64,000 nt of DNA from Gemmatimonadota bacterium. Lineage in GTDB: Bacteria; Gemmatimonadota; Gemmatimonadetes; Longimicrobiales; Gaopeijiaceae. Below are positions 51,945 through 60,471 of the stretch, in pieces; the first letter of the stretch is position 1, and every line of letters starts with the position of its first letter. The stretch spans positions 26,098 through 90,097 of the forward strand of contig JAJEBW010000040.1 in the NCBI GenBank assembly GCA_022822325.1. Reading direction: 5' to 3'. The notes under the pieces are model-generated. The model searched no databases and was not told where the DNA came from. It worked only from the letters and a program-made list of their open reading frames with translations. The position numbers and the translations under genes were made by a program.

Positions 51945-52061
51945 TAAGGTACTTGACATGCGCGGGACAGGCGCGTTCTGATTCACGACAAGCTTCGCGG
52001 TCGTTGCCCTCCAGCCCTGGGGGCGAGGGTCCAAAGCCGCCATCGCCCCGGAGGCCCGACC

Positions 52062-53177
52062 ATGCATCACTCGATCAGCAGCCTCGCCCCGAACGCGGAT
52101 TCCCTGTGCGCCACCTGGAGCAGCGGCGACCAGACCGACCTTCCCTACCTCTGGCTGCGCGACAACTGCGGCTGCGACGAGTGCCGCGTCCGCCAGACCA
52201 CCGAGAAGCGCTTCCACCTCTACCGTGTCCCCAGCGACCTCAAACCGCGGCGCGTCGGCATCGAGGACGCCGGATCCGGGGATGAAGCGATCTCCATCGA
52301 CTGGCCGGACGGACACCGTACCCGCTACCGGTCGAGCGAGATCCACGGCTTTCTGAGCCTGCCCCGCAGCGAACGCCACTACTGGGACGGGGACTTCCAG
52401 CCGGAACGGTTCGACTATCGGCGGTTCCTGGCGAGCGACCGCGCGGCGGCGGAGTTGATCGAGGAGTTCCTGCGGACCGGCGTCTGCGTGCTCGTCGACG
52501 CGCCCACCGAACCGGATTCCTGCGAAGAGCTCACCGCCCGTCTCGGCCCGATTCGCGAGGTGCTCTTCGAGCGCATACACAACGTGAAGGTCGATCCGAA
52601 GGGGTACAACATCGCGCACACGGCGCTGGCGGTTGCGCCCCACAACGACTTCACCAGCTACACCTGGCCGCCGAACGTGCAGGCGCTGCACATGCTGGTC
52701 AACGAGTGCGAAGGCGGGGAATCGGTCGTCGTGGACGGCTTCGGCCTGCTCGACAAGCTGCGCAGCGACGATCCCGATAAGTTCGATCTGCTGTGTGCGG
52801 TGCCGGTGCCCTTCCGCATCTTCAGCAAGGAGCACGAGTGCTACGCGGTCAAGCCGATGGTCGGGCTGAACGGTGAAGGCGAGATCGACATGGTGCGCTT
52901 CAACACCGCGCAAATGCAGACCATTCCCCTGTCGGAGCCTCGCCTGCGCGACTTCTACGCCGCCTACCACGAGCTGTCCCGGCGCATCAACTCTCCCGGC
53001 GCCCAGGTCACCTTCCGTCTGGAGGGCGGGCAGATTCTGCTGTGCGACGGGCACCGGGTGCTGCATGGTCGGACGGCCCTTCGCTCGGACGGGCGGCGCC
53101 ACCTGCAGGACGCCTACTTCGAGCACGACAATGTGCGCAACCACCTCAGATGGCTGCGGCTCGGCGGCCGGATCTGA
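52062..53177 (+). CDS. TmpA/gamma-butyrobetaine hydroxylase-like 2-oxoglutarate Fe(II) oxygenase
   Basis: The protein has 371 residues. The N-terminal GBBH-type zinc domain has C36, C38, C41 (NCGCDEC) and probably H85 (WPDGH). The TauD-like core has the iron ligands H194 and D196 (APHNDFTSYTW) and H335 (HRVLHGR), with arginines after it for 2-oxoglutarate. It is full length. GBBH makes carnitine; TmpA hydroxylates trimethylaminoethylphosphonate. The facing HD oxygenase gene is the known TmpA partner type, which favours TmpA over GBBH. An alternative is a carnitine route or another trimethylammonium substrate. It leads a plus-strand pair with the MTHFR-like gene (65-bp gap). Confidence 0.85.
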   Translation: MHHSISSLAPNADSLCATWSSGDQTDLPYLWLRDNCGCDECRVRQTTEKRFHLYRVPSDLKPRRVGIEDAGSGDEAISIDWPDGHRTRYRSSEIHGFLSLPRSERHYWDGDFQPERFDYRRFLASDRAAAELIEEFLRTGVCVLVDAPTEPDSCEELTARLGPIREVLFERIHNVKVDPKGYNIAHTALAVAPHNDFTSYTWPPNVQALHMLVNECEGGESVVVDGFGLLDKLRSDDPDKFDLLCAVPVPFRIFSKEHECYAVKPMVGLNGEGEIDMVRFNTAQMQTIPLSEPRLRDFYAAYHELSRRINSPGAQVTFRLEGGQILLCDGHRVLHGRTALRSDGRRHLQDAYFEHDNVRNHLRWLRLGGRI

Positions 53178-53242
53178 AGACCGTCCATCCGCCAGCGGCC
53201 GGCCAGCCTTCCGGCGGCGGTCAACGAGATGCATGCGCCGAA

Positions 53243-54178
53243 ATGCCAACTTCTCCAGAGACCCGGACCGGTGCGGCGCTTCGCGAGCTGGCTCGTGGGG
53301 CCTCCGTCGAGGTTCTGGCGGGCCAGCTCCCTCCGCCGGAGGTCCTCGCCGACCACCTCCCCCGCGGATCCGCCATCTATCTGCCCTTTCCGCCGAAGGG
53401 CCGGTGGGCCGACACGGTCGCCGCGTGCGAACGGGCGCTTGCCGCGGGCATGGAGCCGGTGCCGCACCTGCCCGCGCGCTCGGTGCGGAGCCCCCAGGAA
53501 CTCGACGACCGGCTTGCCGCCCTGGCCGGGACCGGCGTGGTTTCCCTGATGCTGGTGGCCGGAGACGGCGCCACACCGGCCGGCCCCTACCCCGACACGC
53601 CGGCGCTGCTCGACTCCGGACTGCTCGCCAGGCGCGGTTTTCGGCGGCTGGGAATCGCCTCCTATCCGGAGGGACACCCCCTCGTCGCCCAGGCCGATCT
53701 GGACGCGGCGCTCCGCCGCAAGATGGAGTACGCGCGCTCGGCCGGTGCGAAGCTCTGGATCGTCACCCAGTTCGTCTTCTCGCCCGCCCCCGCCCTCGCC
53801 TGGCTGGCGCGGATCAGAGAGGCGGGCTGCACCCTGCCCGTTCGCATCGGGGCGCCCGGACCGGTCGCGGTGAGCGCGCTGATCGGATACGCCGTCCGCT
53901 CCGGCGTCGTGGCCTCCGCCCGGGCGCTGATGCGCAAGCCCGGCCTCGCGCGCCTGGCGGGCAGATGGTCGCCGACCCCCATGGCGCTGACGCTGGCCCG
54001 GCACCTGGCCGCCCACGAGGACGCGCTCCCCGTCGACATTCACCTCTTTACCTTCGGCGGCCTCGCCGACACCGCCCGGTGGCTTTCGAACCTCGCCGGC
54101 GCCGATTTGCGAGGAGCCGCGGGTGGCGGCCACGAACAGCGGCGGTCCGTGAACAGCGACTCCCACGAGAAACCGTGA
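53243..54178 (+). CDS. Methylenetetrahydrofolate reductase-family protein
   Basis: The protein has 311 residues from ATG 53243; the longer frame from 53042 overlaps the oxygenase gene and was rejected. The TIM-barrel MTHFR pattern is seen in MPTSPETRTGAALRELARGA near the start, a strand with GMEPVPHLPARSV, VVSLMLVAGD followed by PYPDTP, FRRLGIASYPEGHP, KLWIVTQFVFSP and LPVRIGAPGPV. These residues line the FAD/folate pocket in MetF. The catalytic Glu of MetF (beginning strand) is not clearly present. It would reduce or otherwise handle methylene-THF made by the neighbouring demethylases. The sequence is closer to the divergent MTHFR types found with methylamine genes than to biosynthetic MetF. 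Confidence 0.82.
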   Translation: MPTSPETRTGAALRELARGASVEVLAGQLPPPEVLADHLPRGSAIYLPFPPKGRWADTVAACERALAAGMEPVPHLPARSVRSPQELDDRLAALAGTGVVSLMLVAGDGATPAGPYPDTPALLDSGLLARRGFRRLGIASYPEGHPLVAQADLDAALRRKMEYARSAGAKLWIVTQFVFSPAPALAWLARIREAGCTLPVRIGAPGPVAVSALIGYAVRSGVVASARALMRKPGLARLAGRWSPTPMALTLARHLAAHEDALPVDIHLFTFGGLADTARWLSNLAGADLRGAAGGGHEQRRSVNSDSHEKP

Positions 54179-54262
54179 ATCGCGACGCAACCGCCGTCGG
54201 AAGATTCCGTCAGGCCGGCCGGCGGGAAGGATCGCCCGCACGGAACGCGCCTCGCGCCAGAG

Positions 54263-55567
54263 TCAGACCGCCGCGTCAAGGCCCCGCGCCAGCGCCACCT
54301 CGCGGGCGCTGGGGTTCGCGGAGGGACGGAAGGGGACCTCGCACACCGTCGCAGGGTCCGGCCGGCCCGGCTCGCTCGCGTATTCGTCGGGCAGCCACAC
54401 CATGAGCTCCGTGCCGATCGCCGACATCCGGGCCGGCACATAACCGAGCGAGATATTGCAGCCCAGCTCGGGAGCGTACCACGGCGAGGTCAGGTAGCCG
54501 ACCGGATCCCCGCCCTCCGCGCCCGACACCAGCCAGAAGTCCGGGGCGTAGTCGTCGATCGGCCTTCCGCCCAGCTTCATCCCCACCATCACCATCGCGA
54601 AGGGACAGCGTCCGGCGTCGAGCTCGGCCCGCTGGCGCTCCAACTCGGCCCGCCCGATGTAGTCCCCCTCCTTCTCGCGCGGCACCTGGTAGGCCAGGTT
54701 GCACTGGAAAGGGCTCGTTTCGTGGTCGATGTCCTGTCCCCACGAGAGGATTCCGGCCTGGATCCGGCGCTGGTGACCCGGCGCGATCACCATCAGCCGG
54801 TGCGCCTCCCCCGCCGCGAGCACCGCGCCCCACAGCTTTTCGGCGTGCAGGGTGGCGTCGCGCAGGTAGATCTCGTACCCCTTCTCGCCCGAGAATCCGG
54901 ACTGCGAAATCACCACCGAACAGCCCGCGATCTCCGCCTCCATGATCCCGTAGTACGGGATGTCCCGGATGCCCGCGCCCACCAGGTCGACCATCAGGTC
55001 GAGCGACTTCGGCCCCTGTATCTGCAACGGACAGACATCGATCTCGTCGATCTCCACCTCCATCCCGAGCCCCACATTCACCCCCTGCAGCCAGAAGAGA
55101 AGGTCGGAGTCGGCCAGCGAGAACCAGAACTCGCCGGTCGAGAGTCGCAGCAGCACCGGGTCGTTGAGGATGCCGCCCCTTTCGTTGCAGAGGATGACGT
55201 ACCTTGCGCGCATCGGCTCGATCAGGGTCGCATCGCGGGTGATCACAAAGTCGGTGAACCGTTCCGCATCCGGTCCCCTGACCCGGATCTGGCGCTCCAC
55301 CGCGACATTCCAGACCGTCACGTCCCGGGTCAGCGCCTCGTGCTCCGTGGCCGCTCCGCCATCCTCCGGCCGAACGTAGCCGCGCGGGTGGTAGATGCGG
55401 TTGTACACGGTGGCCCGCCAGCAGCCCGCCTCGTGCGACAGGTGCCAGTAGGGCGACTTGCGGACCCTGGTCGAAATGAGCAGCTCGACGGGCGTGCGGC
55501 CGCTCTGGCGAAGATTGATCGGAACGATCCTGTCGGACTGGTCCACGCTGGTCGGTTGATGGATCAT
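54263..55567 (-). CDS. DmdA/GcvT-family tetrahydrofolate-dependent demethylase
   Basis: The protein has 434 residues from ATG 55567 (MIHQPTSVDQSDRIV). It resembles DmdA and related aminomethyltransferases: VYNRIYHPRGYV, WNVAVERQIRVRGPDAERFT, CNERGGILNDPVLLRLSTGE, FWFSLADSDLLFWLQGV, PLQIQGPKSLDLM, SGFSGEKGYEIYLRDATLHA and GILSWGQDIDHETSPFQCNL. DmdA moves a methyl group from dimethylsulfoniopropionate to THF; non-DmdA clades act on other methylated compounds. With the MTHFR-like gene next to it, it should feed C1 to folate. It converges with that gene across 84 bp. Which substrate is used cannot be read from the sequence. A repeat copy lies ~123 bp upstream. Confidence 0.85.
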   Translation of the reverse strand: MIHQPTSVDQSDRIVPINLRQSGRTPVELLISTRVRKSPYWHLSHEAGCWRATVYNRIYHPRGYVRPEDGGAATEHEALTRDVTVWNVAVERQIRVRGPDAERFTDFVITRDATLIEPMRARYVILCNERGGILNDPVLLRLSTGEFWFSLADSDLLFWLQGVNVGLGMEVEIDEIDVCPLQIQGPKSLDLMVDLVGAGIRDIPYYGIMEAEIAGCSVVISQSGFSGEKGYEIYLRDATLHAEKLWGAVLAAGEAHRLMVIAPGHQRRIQAGILSWGQDIDHETSPFQCNLAYQVPREKEGDYIGRAELERQRAELDAGRCPFAMVMVGMKLGGRPIDDYAPDFWLVSGAEGGDPVGYLTSPWYAPELGCNISLGYVPARMSAIGTELMVWLPDEYASEPGRPDPATVCEVPFRPSANPSAREVALARGLDAAV

Positions 55568-55689
55568 CGCCGGGGTTCTCCGGGGGTGGGGCGGGAGCCT
55601 GGGGGACGGTTCGGGCTGGCAACGCCGGTTCAGGATGCCCGCCGGGACTCCGCGAGGCAAGCGGCGAGGAACATCCGGCAGAAGAAGAT

Positions 55690-55750
55690 GGGGTTGCGCG
55701 CGCACCCGGTTCGCGCGGCCGCCATCCGGGCCGGCCCGCGCAGGGGCCGG
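55690..55750. repeat. Dispersed GC-rich repeat, copy 3
   Basis: This has the same cores as the copies at 2837 and 48514, with a variable middle (CGGTTCGC). It lies 123 bp upstream of the demethylase start at 55567. The rest of the 435-bp gap (55568-56002) is GC-rich without a recognisable gene. Confidence 0.8.
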
Positions 55751-56002
55751 GGGCGGCATCGGGCTGTGGCCGCTCCTGCGACCGGTCCGACGGCGACTCG
55801 TCGCCGCGCGGCGGGCGTGCCGGGCGGGGGCGGGGGGGGACGGCCGGGGGCTCCGGTGCCGCGAGGGCGGACTGCCCAGGGGCCGGGTCCTTCCCATCCC
55901 CCCGCGCCGGGTGCAGATTGGGTGGCCCCAACGGGCGGTGCGCGCGCCGTGCGGAGATCGCCGCCCTGAGTCCCCCAAACGCCTTTCCACAAGGACCCCC
56001 GC

Positions 56003-56416
56003 ATGAACGACACGCCGGTTCGCCACTACCGGGTCGCCGATCAACCGACCGAAGAGCTGAACCCACTCATTTCGCGCAGCCTGATCACCGGAGAGCGGGC
56101 CATGCTCGCGCACGTCTATCTCAAGAAGGGCGCGGTGGTTCCGATGCACTCGCACGACAACGAGCAGATCACCTATGTGCTGGAGGGGGCGCTGCGCTTC
56201 CGGATCGGCAATGGCGGACCGGACGGGCTCGTGGTGCGTTCGGGCGAGGTTCTGCACCTGCCGAGCAATGTGCCGCACGAGGCGGTCGCGCTGGAGGACA
56301 CGATCGACGTCGACGTCTTCGCGCCCCCGCGTCAGGACTGGCTGGACGGAACCGATTCGTACCTGCGGGACGCGGGCGCGGCGGACGCGGGCGACTCCGG
56401 CGGGAAGGACGGGTAG
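56003..56416 (+). CDS. Small single-domain cupin
   Basis: The protein has 137 residues. Cupin motif 1 is HSHDNEQITYVLEG, with two His and a Glu as metal ligands; motif 2 is GEVLHLPSNVPHEA with the last His. The barrel is full and a short disordered Asp/Gly tail follows. Such cupins bind Fe, Mn or Ni and range from enzymes to sensors. The class is widespread and I cannot name a reaction. DMSP lyases are also cupins, but this sequence lacks their typical longer second motif. The branched-chain aminotransferase gene begins 4 bp downstream, so they form an operon. Confidence 0.85.
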   Translation: MNDTPVRHYRVADQPTEELNPLISRSLITGERAMLAHVYLKKGAVVPMHSHDNEQITYVLEGALRFRIGNGGPDGLVVRSGEVLHLPSNVPHEAVALEDTIDVDVFAPPRQDWLDGTDSYLRDAGAADAGDSGGKDG

Positions 56417-56420
56417 CCGC

Positions 56421-57350
56421 ATGGCCGGCAAGCTGACGGGAAGCCCCTGGATCTGGAAGGACGGGGAGTTCGTGCGCTGGGAAAACGCGAAGATCCACAT
56501 CCTGAGCCTGGCGGTGCAGTTCGGGGCCTCGGTCTTCGAGGGAATCCGCTGCTACGACACCCCGAAGGGGCCCGCGGTCTTTCGCCTGCACGACCACCTG
56601 CGAAGGCTCATGACCTCGAGCCGCACCTACCGAATGCAACCCGAATACACGGTGGAAGAACTCGCCGACGCGGTTGTGGCCACGATCCGGCGGAACGAAC
56701 TGCGCTCCTGCTACATCCGCCCGATGGTGCTGCGCGGCTACGGGGCGTCGAGCATGCACCCCGAGCACAGTCCGGTCGAGAGCTGGATTCCGGTGTGGCC
56801 GTGGGGAGCGTACCTGGGCGAAGAGGGGCTGAAGCGCGGCGTGGACGTGTGCGTGTCGTCGTGGAACCGTCCCGCCCCGAACACGATCCCGAGCGGCGCC
56901 AAGTCGGCCGGAAACTACATCCTGTCCAGCCTGATGGTGATGGAGGCGGCGGCGCACGGCTACGTCGAGGCGATCGGGCTGGGACCGGGCGGCCTGGTCA
57001 GCGAGGGCAGCGGCCAGAACCTCTTCCTCGTCATGGACGGCGAGCTCGTCACCCCGATCCTGGACGGCACCTCGCTCTGGGGAATCACCCGCCACAGCGT
57101 GATGAAGATCGCCGAGGAGCAGGGAATCAGGGTGCGCGAGCAGCTTGTGCCGCGCGAGATGCTCTACGCCGCCGACGAGCTCTTCTTTACGGGCACCGCA
57201 TCCGAGGTCACCCCAATCCGTTCGGTGGACGGGCTGCAGATCGGCCAGGGAGGCCGCGGCCCGGTGACGGAGCGGATCCAGCGCCGGTACCTTGAGGTGG
57301 TGGGGGGGCGGGGGCCGGATCCGTGGGGGTGGGTGACGTATCTGGAGTGA
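56421..57350 (+). CDS. ilvE: Branched-chain amino acid aminotransferase (class IV)
   Basis: The protein has 309 residues, the family length. ATG 56421 (MAGKLTGSPWIW) is 4 bp after the cupin stop. Conserved features are VQFGASVFEGIRCYDT near the N-terminus, YIRPMVLRGYG, and the PLP lysine K161 (SGAKSAGNYI). The phosphate loop is GLVSEGSGQNLFLV, and LFFTGTASEVTPI lies near the C-terminus. It transfers amino groups between Leu/Ile/Val and 2-oxoglutarate in the cytoplasm. A place in the amine cluster suggests that it may also recycle amino groups released by methylamine breakdown. Confidence 0.92.
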   Translation: MAGKLTGSPWIWKDGEFVRWENAKIHILSLAVQFGASVFEGIRCYDTPKGPAVFRLHDHLRRLMTSSRTYRMQPEYTVEELADAVVATIRRNELRSCYIRPMVLRGYGASSMHPEHSPVESWIPVWPWGAYLGEEGLKRGVDVCVSSWNRPAPNTIPSGAKSAGNYILSSLMVMEAAAHGYVEAIGLGPGGLVSEGSGQNLFLVMDGELVTPILDGTSLWGITRHSVMKIAEEQGIRVREQLVPREMLYAADELFFTGTASEVTPIRSVDGLQIGQGGRGPVTERIQRRYLEVVGGRGPDPWGWVTYLE

Positions 57351-57414
57351 GGCGGCCCGCTCAACCCAGGATTTGAAGCGCCACTGCCGCCCGCGCGAAA
57401 TGGGGGTAGCCGCC

Positions 57415-59004
57415 ATGCGAAAGTTCAACACCGCGGGTCCGATTCGGCCGGCGCTGCACTACAATGTCCCGCCGCTTGAGCGCCTTCATTTGCCGGAAGT
57501 GCTCGAACTTATCCGGGACGAGCGCTACTTCGTGCTGCATGCGCCCCGCCAGACCGGAAAGACGTCGGCGCTGTTGGCGCTGCGCGGCCTGCTCAACGGC
57601 GGAAGCGTCGGCGGCTACCGTTGCGCCTACATCAATGTCGAACCTGCGCAAACCGCCCGGGAGGATGTGGGCCGGGCAATGGGTGCAATCGCTTCGCAGA
57701 TCGCCCGGGAAGCCAGGTACACCCTGAACGACTCGGCCACCGCCGAGGCCGCGGAGACGCTCGACACCAACCGGCGTCCCGACGATGTCCTGGGGAATCT
57801 CCTGGAGAGGTGGGCGAGGGCTGCCCGGGAGCCGCTGGTTCTTCTGATCGACGAGATCGACGCATTGGTGGGCGACACGCTGGTGTCGGTGCTGCGCCAG
57901 TTGCGGGCGGGCCATGTGCGCCGTCCCCACGGATTCCCCCAGAGTCTGGTGCTTTGCGGGGTGCGCGACGTGCGCGACTACAGGATCCGGGCCGACTCGA
58001 CGAAACAGGTCATTGCCGGGGGCAGCGCGTTCAACATCAAGGCCAAGTCGCTCCGCATGGGAGACTTCGGTCGGGACGAAGTCCGCGAACTGCTGGGGCA
58101 GCACACCGCCGAGACAGGTCAGGAGTTTGAGCCCGGGGCGGTGCAGGCCGTATGGGAGCAGACCCGCGGGCAACCGTGGCTGGTCAACGCGCTCGCGCTG
58201 GAGATGTGCTTTTCGGCGGGGGCGCCCAGGAAGCCAGGCAATCCTCTCTCCGAGAGCGATGTCTTCGAGGCGCGCGAAGCGCTCGTCCGGCGCCGGGATA
58301 CGCACCTTGACCAACTCGCCGACAAGCTGCGCGAGCCGCGCGTCCGCCGGGTAATCGAGCCGCTTCTTGCCGGCGGCGACGCCGGGTACACCGATCGCGA
58401 CTTCGAATACGTTCGCGACCTGGGGCTCGTGGCTTCGGGCCGCACGCTGCGAGTGGCCAATCCGATTTACGGCGAGGTCCTTCCGCGAGAGCTGACCTGG
58501 GTCCTTCAGCACGAAATCGCGCCGCAAGAGACCGCCTGGTACGTGCACCCCCACGGCGGACTCGACATGGACGGCCTGCTCGCCGCCTTTCAGGACTTCT
58601 TTCGGCAGAACTCCGAGCACTGGATCCGGCGCGCCCAGTACACCGAGGCCGGTCCGCAACTGGTGCTGCAAGCCTTCCTCCACCGCGTTGTCAACGCCAC
58701 CGGCCGGATCGAGCGGGAGTACGCGCTGGGAAGCCGCCGGGTGGACCTGTTGGTCGTCTGGCCGCGGAGCGGCGGCAGGGAGGACCGAATCGTGGTCGAG
58801 TGCAAGCTGGTTCGGAAGGGCCGCTCCCTGTCGCGAACGATCGAAGAGGGACTCGAGCAGACAAAGCGGTACATGGACATCAGCGGGACGGAAGCCGGGC
58901 ATCTCGTCGTGTTCGACATGCGTCCGGACAGAAGCTGGGCAGAACGCATCTTCCGCAAGGATCGAGATCGGCAAGGCGCCCGGATCACGGTTTGGGGGGC
59001 ATGA
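57415..59004 (+). CDS. AAA ATPase with C-terminal PD-(D/E)XK nuclease-like domain
   Basis: The protein has 529 residues from ATG 57415; ATG 57400 is possible. The N-terminal AAA domain has Walker A APRQTGKTSAL (K49, T50), Walker B LVLLIDEID and VIAGGSAFNIKAKSLRMGDF, typical of AAA ATPases of the DUF234/AAA_31-like type. A winged-helix region follows (about 290-370). The last ~110 residues fit a PD-(D/E)XK fold: RRVDLLVVW (D443) and VVECKLVRKG (E462, K464). This class is often accessory and possibly mobile, and can act as an addiction or defence ATPase. Unlike the two deleted ATPases in this window, it looks intact. Its last 20 bp overlap the convergent M20 gene. Confidence 0.83.
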   Translation: MRKFNTAGPIRPALHYNVPPLERLHLPEVLELIRDERYFVLHAPRQTGKTSALLALRGLLNGGSVGGYRCAYINVEPAQTAREDVGRAMGAIASQIAREARYTLNDSATAEAAETLDTNRRPDDVLGNLLERWARAAREPLVLLIDEIDALVGDTLVSVLRQLRAGHVRRPHGFPQSLVLCGVRDVRDYRIRADSTKQVIAGGSAFNIKAKSLRMGDFGRDEVRELLGQHTAETGQEFEPGAVQAVWEQTRGQPWLVNALALEMCFSAGAPRKPGNPLSESDVFEAREALVRRRDTHLDQLADKLREPRVRRVIEPLLAGGDAGYTDRDFEYVRDLGLVASGRTLRVANPIYGEVLPRELTWVLQHEIAPQETAWYVHPHGGLDMDGLLAAFQDFFRQNSEHWIRRAQYTEAGPQLVLQAFLHRVVNATGRIEREYALGSRRVDLLVVWPRSGGREDRIVVECKLVRKGRSLSRTIEEGLEQTKRYMDISGTEAGHLVVFDMRPDRSWAERIFRKDRDRQGARITVWGA

Positions 59005-60340
59005 ACCTCCGGCGTCCGGGGATCGCTCGCATTGCATCCACCCCCAACACCGCCCCCAGCAGCACATTCGCGCCCCGCGTCACCTCGTCCGGCGCGGTGA
59101 ACTCGGCGGGCGAGTGGCTGATTCCGCCCCGGCTCGGGACGAAGATCATGCCGACGGGTCCGAGTTCGGCCATGCTCTGTGCGTCGTGGCCGGCGCCGGA
59201 GGGCATCCGCGCATGGCTGTATCCCAGGGCGTCGGCCGAGCTCTCGACGATTGCGCGCAGGTGCGGGGCGGTCGGCGCGGCCAGGCTCTCGTAGAAGGGA
59301 ACGAGGGCGAAGGTCACCTCGCGGTCCGATTCGATTGTGCGCACGCGCCGCTCGATTGCGGCGAAGATGCGGTCGATGCGCTCCATCGCAAGGTCGCGGA
59401 TCTCGAGGGTGGCGCGCACCTCGCCCGGGACCACATTCGGCGCCCCCGGCACGGCCTCGATCCGGCCGACGGTGGCTACCTGGCGGCCCGGGGCATCGGT
59501 CGCGATCTCATGAACGGCGCGAATGAAATCGGCGGCGGCCACCAACGCGTCGCGGCGCATCGGCATCGGGGTCGTTCCGGCGTGGTTCTGCGCGCCCCGC
59601 ACCGTGACATTCCAGCGGCGGATTCCGACGATCCCCTCGACGACTCCGATCTGCAACCCGTCCGCCACCAGGAAACCGCCCTGTTCGATGTGGAGTTCCA
59701 GGAAGGCGGCCATCCGGCCAGGCTCGCGCCGGGCCTCGTCCAGCCGCGCGGGATCGCCCCCCAGTCGCGCGATGCCGTCGCCGATCGTGAATCCCGAGGC
59801 GGTCGTGATGTCGAGCTCGAAGGGGAGGACCCGGCCGACCAGGGCGCGGCTACCCGTCTTCCCCCCCTCCTCGTTCTGGAAGATCGCCACCTCCAACGGG
59901 TGGCGCAGCTCCAGCCCCAGATCGCGCAGCGCGAGGGCGACCTCCAATGCCGCCGCCGATCCCACCTGCCCATCGTAGCTGCCGCCGGCCGGCACGCTGT
60001 CCATATGCGAACCGATCACGATCGCCGGCGCGTCGGGGTCGGTGCCCGGCCGCCTTCCGATCAGGTTCCCCGCGAGATCCACCGAGACGGTCAGCCCCAC
60101 CTCCCCCATCACCCCCCTCGCGTAGGCGCGCCCGGCCAGGTCCTCGTCGCTGTAGGCCAGGCGGGTCGTTCCCCCGTCCGGAGTGCCGCCGAACCGGCGA
60201 AAGTCGTCCAGGATCCGGTTCAGGCGCTCGCCATTCACCAACGGAGGCTGTCCCCCCGAAATCCCCGCGTACGGTCCGGCCAGCCACAGTGCCGAAGCCG
60301 ACGCGGAGCGCCTCACGAAGTCACGACGGCTGCAGATCAT
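58985..60340 (-). CDS. Tat-exported M20-type Zn amidohydrolase (N-carbamoyl amino acid/allantoate type)
   Basis: The protein has 451 residues from ATG 60340; the preceding frame was rejected because MICSRRDFVRRSA gives a twin-arginine signal. Metal-binding motifs of the hydantoinase/carbamoylase branch are intact: VIGSHMDSVPAGGSYDGQVG, IFQNEEGGKTGSRALVG, LHIEQGGFL, NHAGTTPMPMRRDAL and GAGHDAQSMAELGPVG, then a final His in SRGGISHSPAEF. Relatives hydrolyse N-carbamoyl amino acids, allantoate or beta-ureidopropionate; the exact substrate is open. Export through Tat is unusual for this family and suggests a role in scavenging extracellular N-compounds. Confidence 0.88.
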   Translation of the reverse strand: MICSRRDFVRRSASASALWLAGPYAGISGGQPPLVNGERLNRILDDFRRFGGTPDGGTTRLAYSDEDLAGRAYARGVMGEVGLTVSVDLAGNLIGRRPGTDPDAPAIVIGSHMDSVPAGGSYDGQVGSAAALEVALALRDLGLELRHPLEVAIFQNEEGGKTGSRALVGRVLPFELDITTASGFTIGDGIARLGGDPARLDEARREPGRMAAFLELHIEQGGFLVADGLQIGVVEGIVGIRRWNVTVRGAQNHAGTTPMPMRRDALVAAADFIRAVHEIATDAPGRQVATVGRIEAVPGAPNVVPGEVRATLEIRDLAMERIDRIFAAIERRVRTIESDREVTFALVPFYESLAAPTAPHLRAIVESSADALGYSHARMPSGAGHDAQSMAELGPVGMIFVPSRGGISHSPAEFTAPDEVTRGANVLLGAVLGVDAMRAIPGRRRFMPPKP

Positions 60341-60471
60341 TATCTTGTCCCCTGTCCGTTCTCGCGCGGTCCCGCCCGGCTCCCGTCGCCAGGTCTTCGC
60401 GCAGTGCGTTCCCCGGCTTCCGGCCCAATCCACCCATCCCGATGCTCTCCGCCCTTCAGGACAATGGCCCC

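Noticed and set aside
53042..53242. Upstream extension of the MTHFR-like gene
   Set aside because: It overlaps the end of the oxygenase gene in another frame. The downstream ATG 53243 precedes all recognisable family sequence.
56003..56416. Cupin as a DMSP lyase (DddQ/DddW/DddK-like)
   Set aside because: General cupin motifs are present, but no specific DMSP-lyase pattern. Proximity to the DmdA-like gene alone is not enough.
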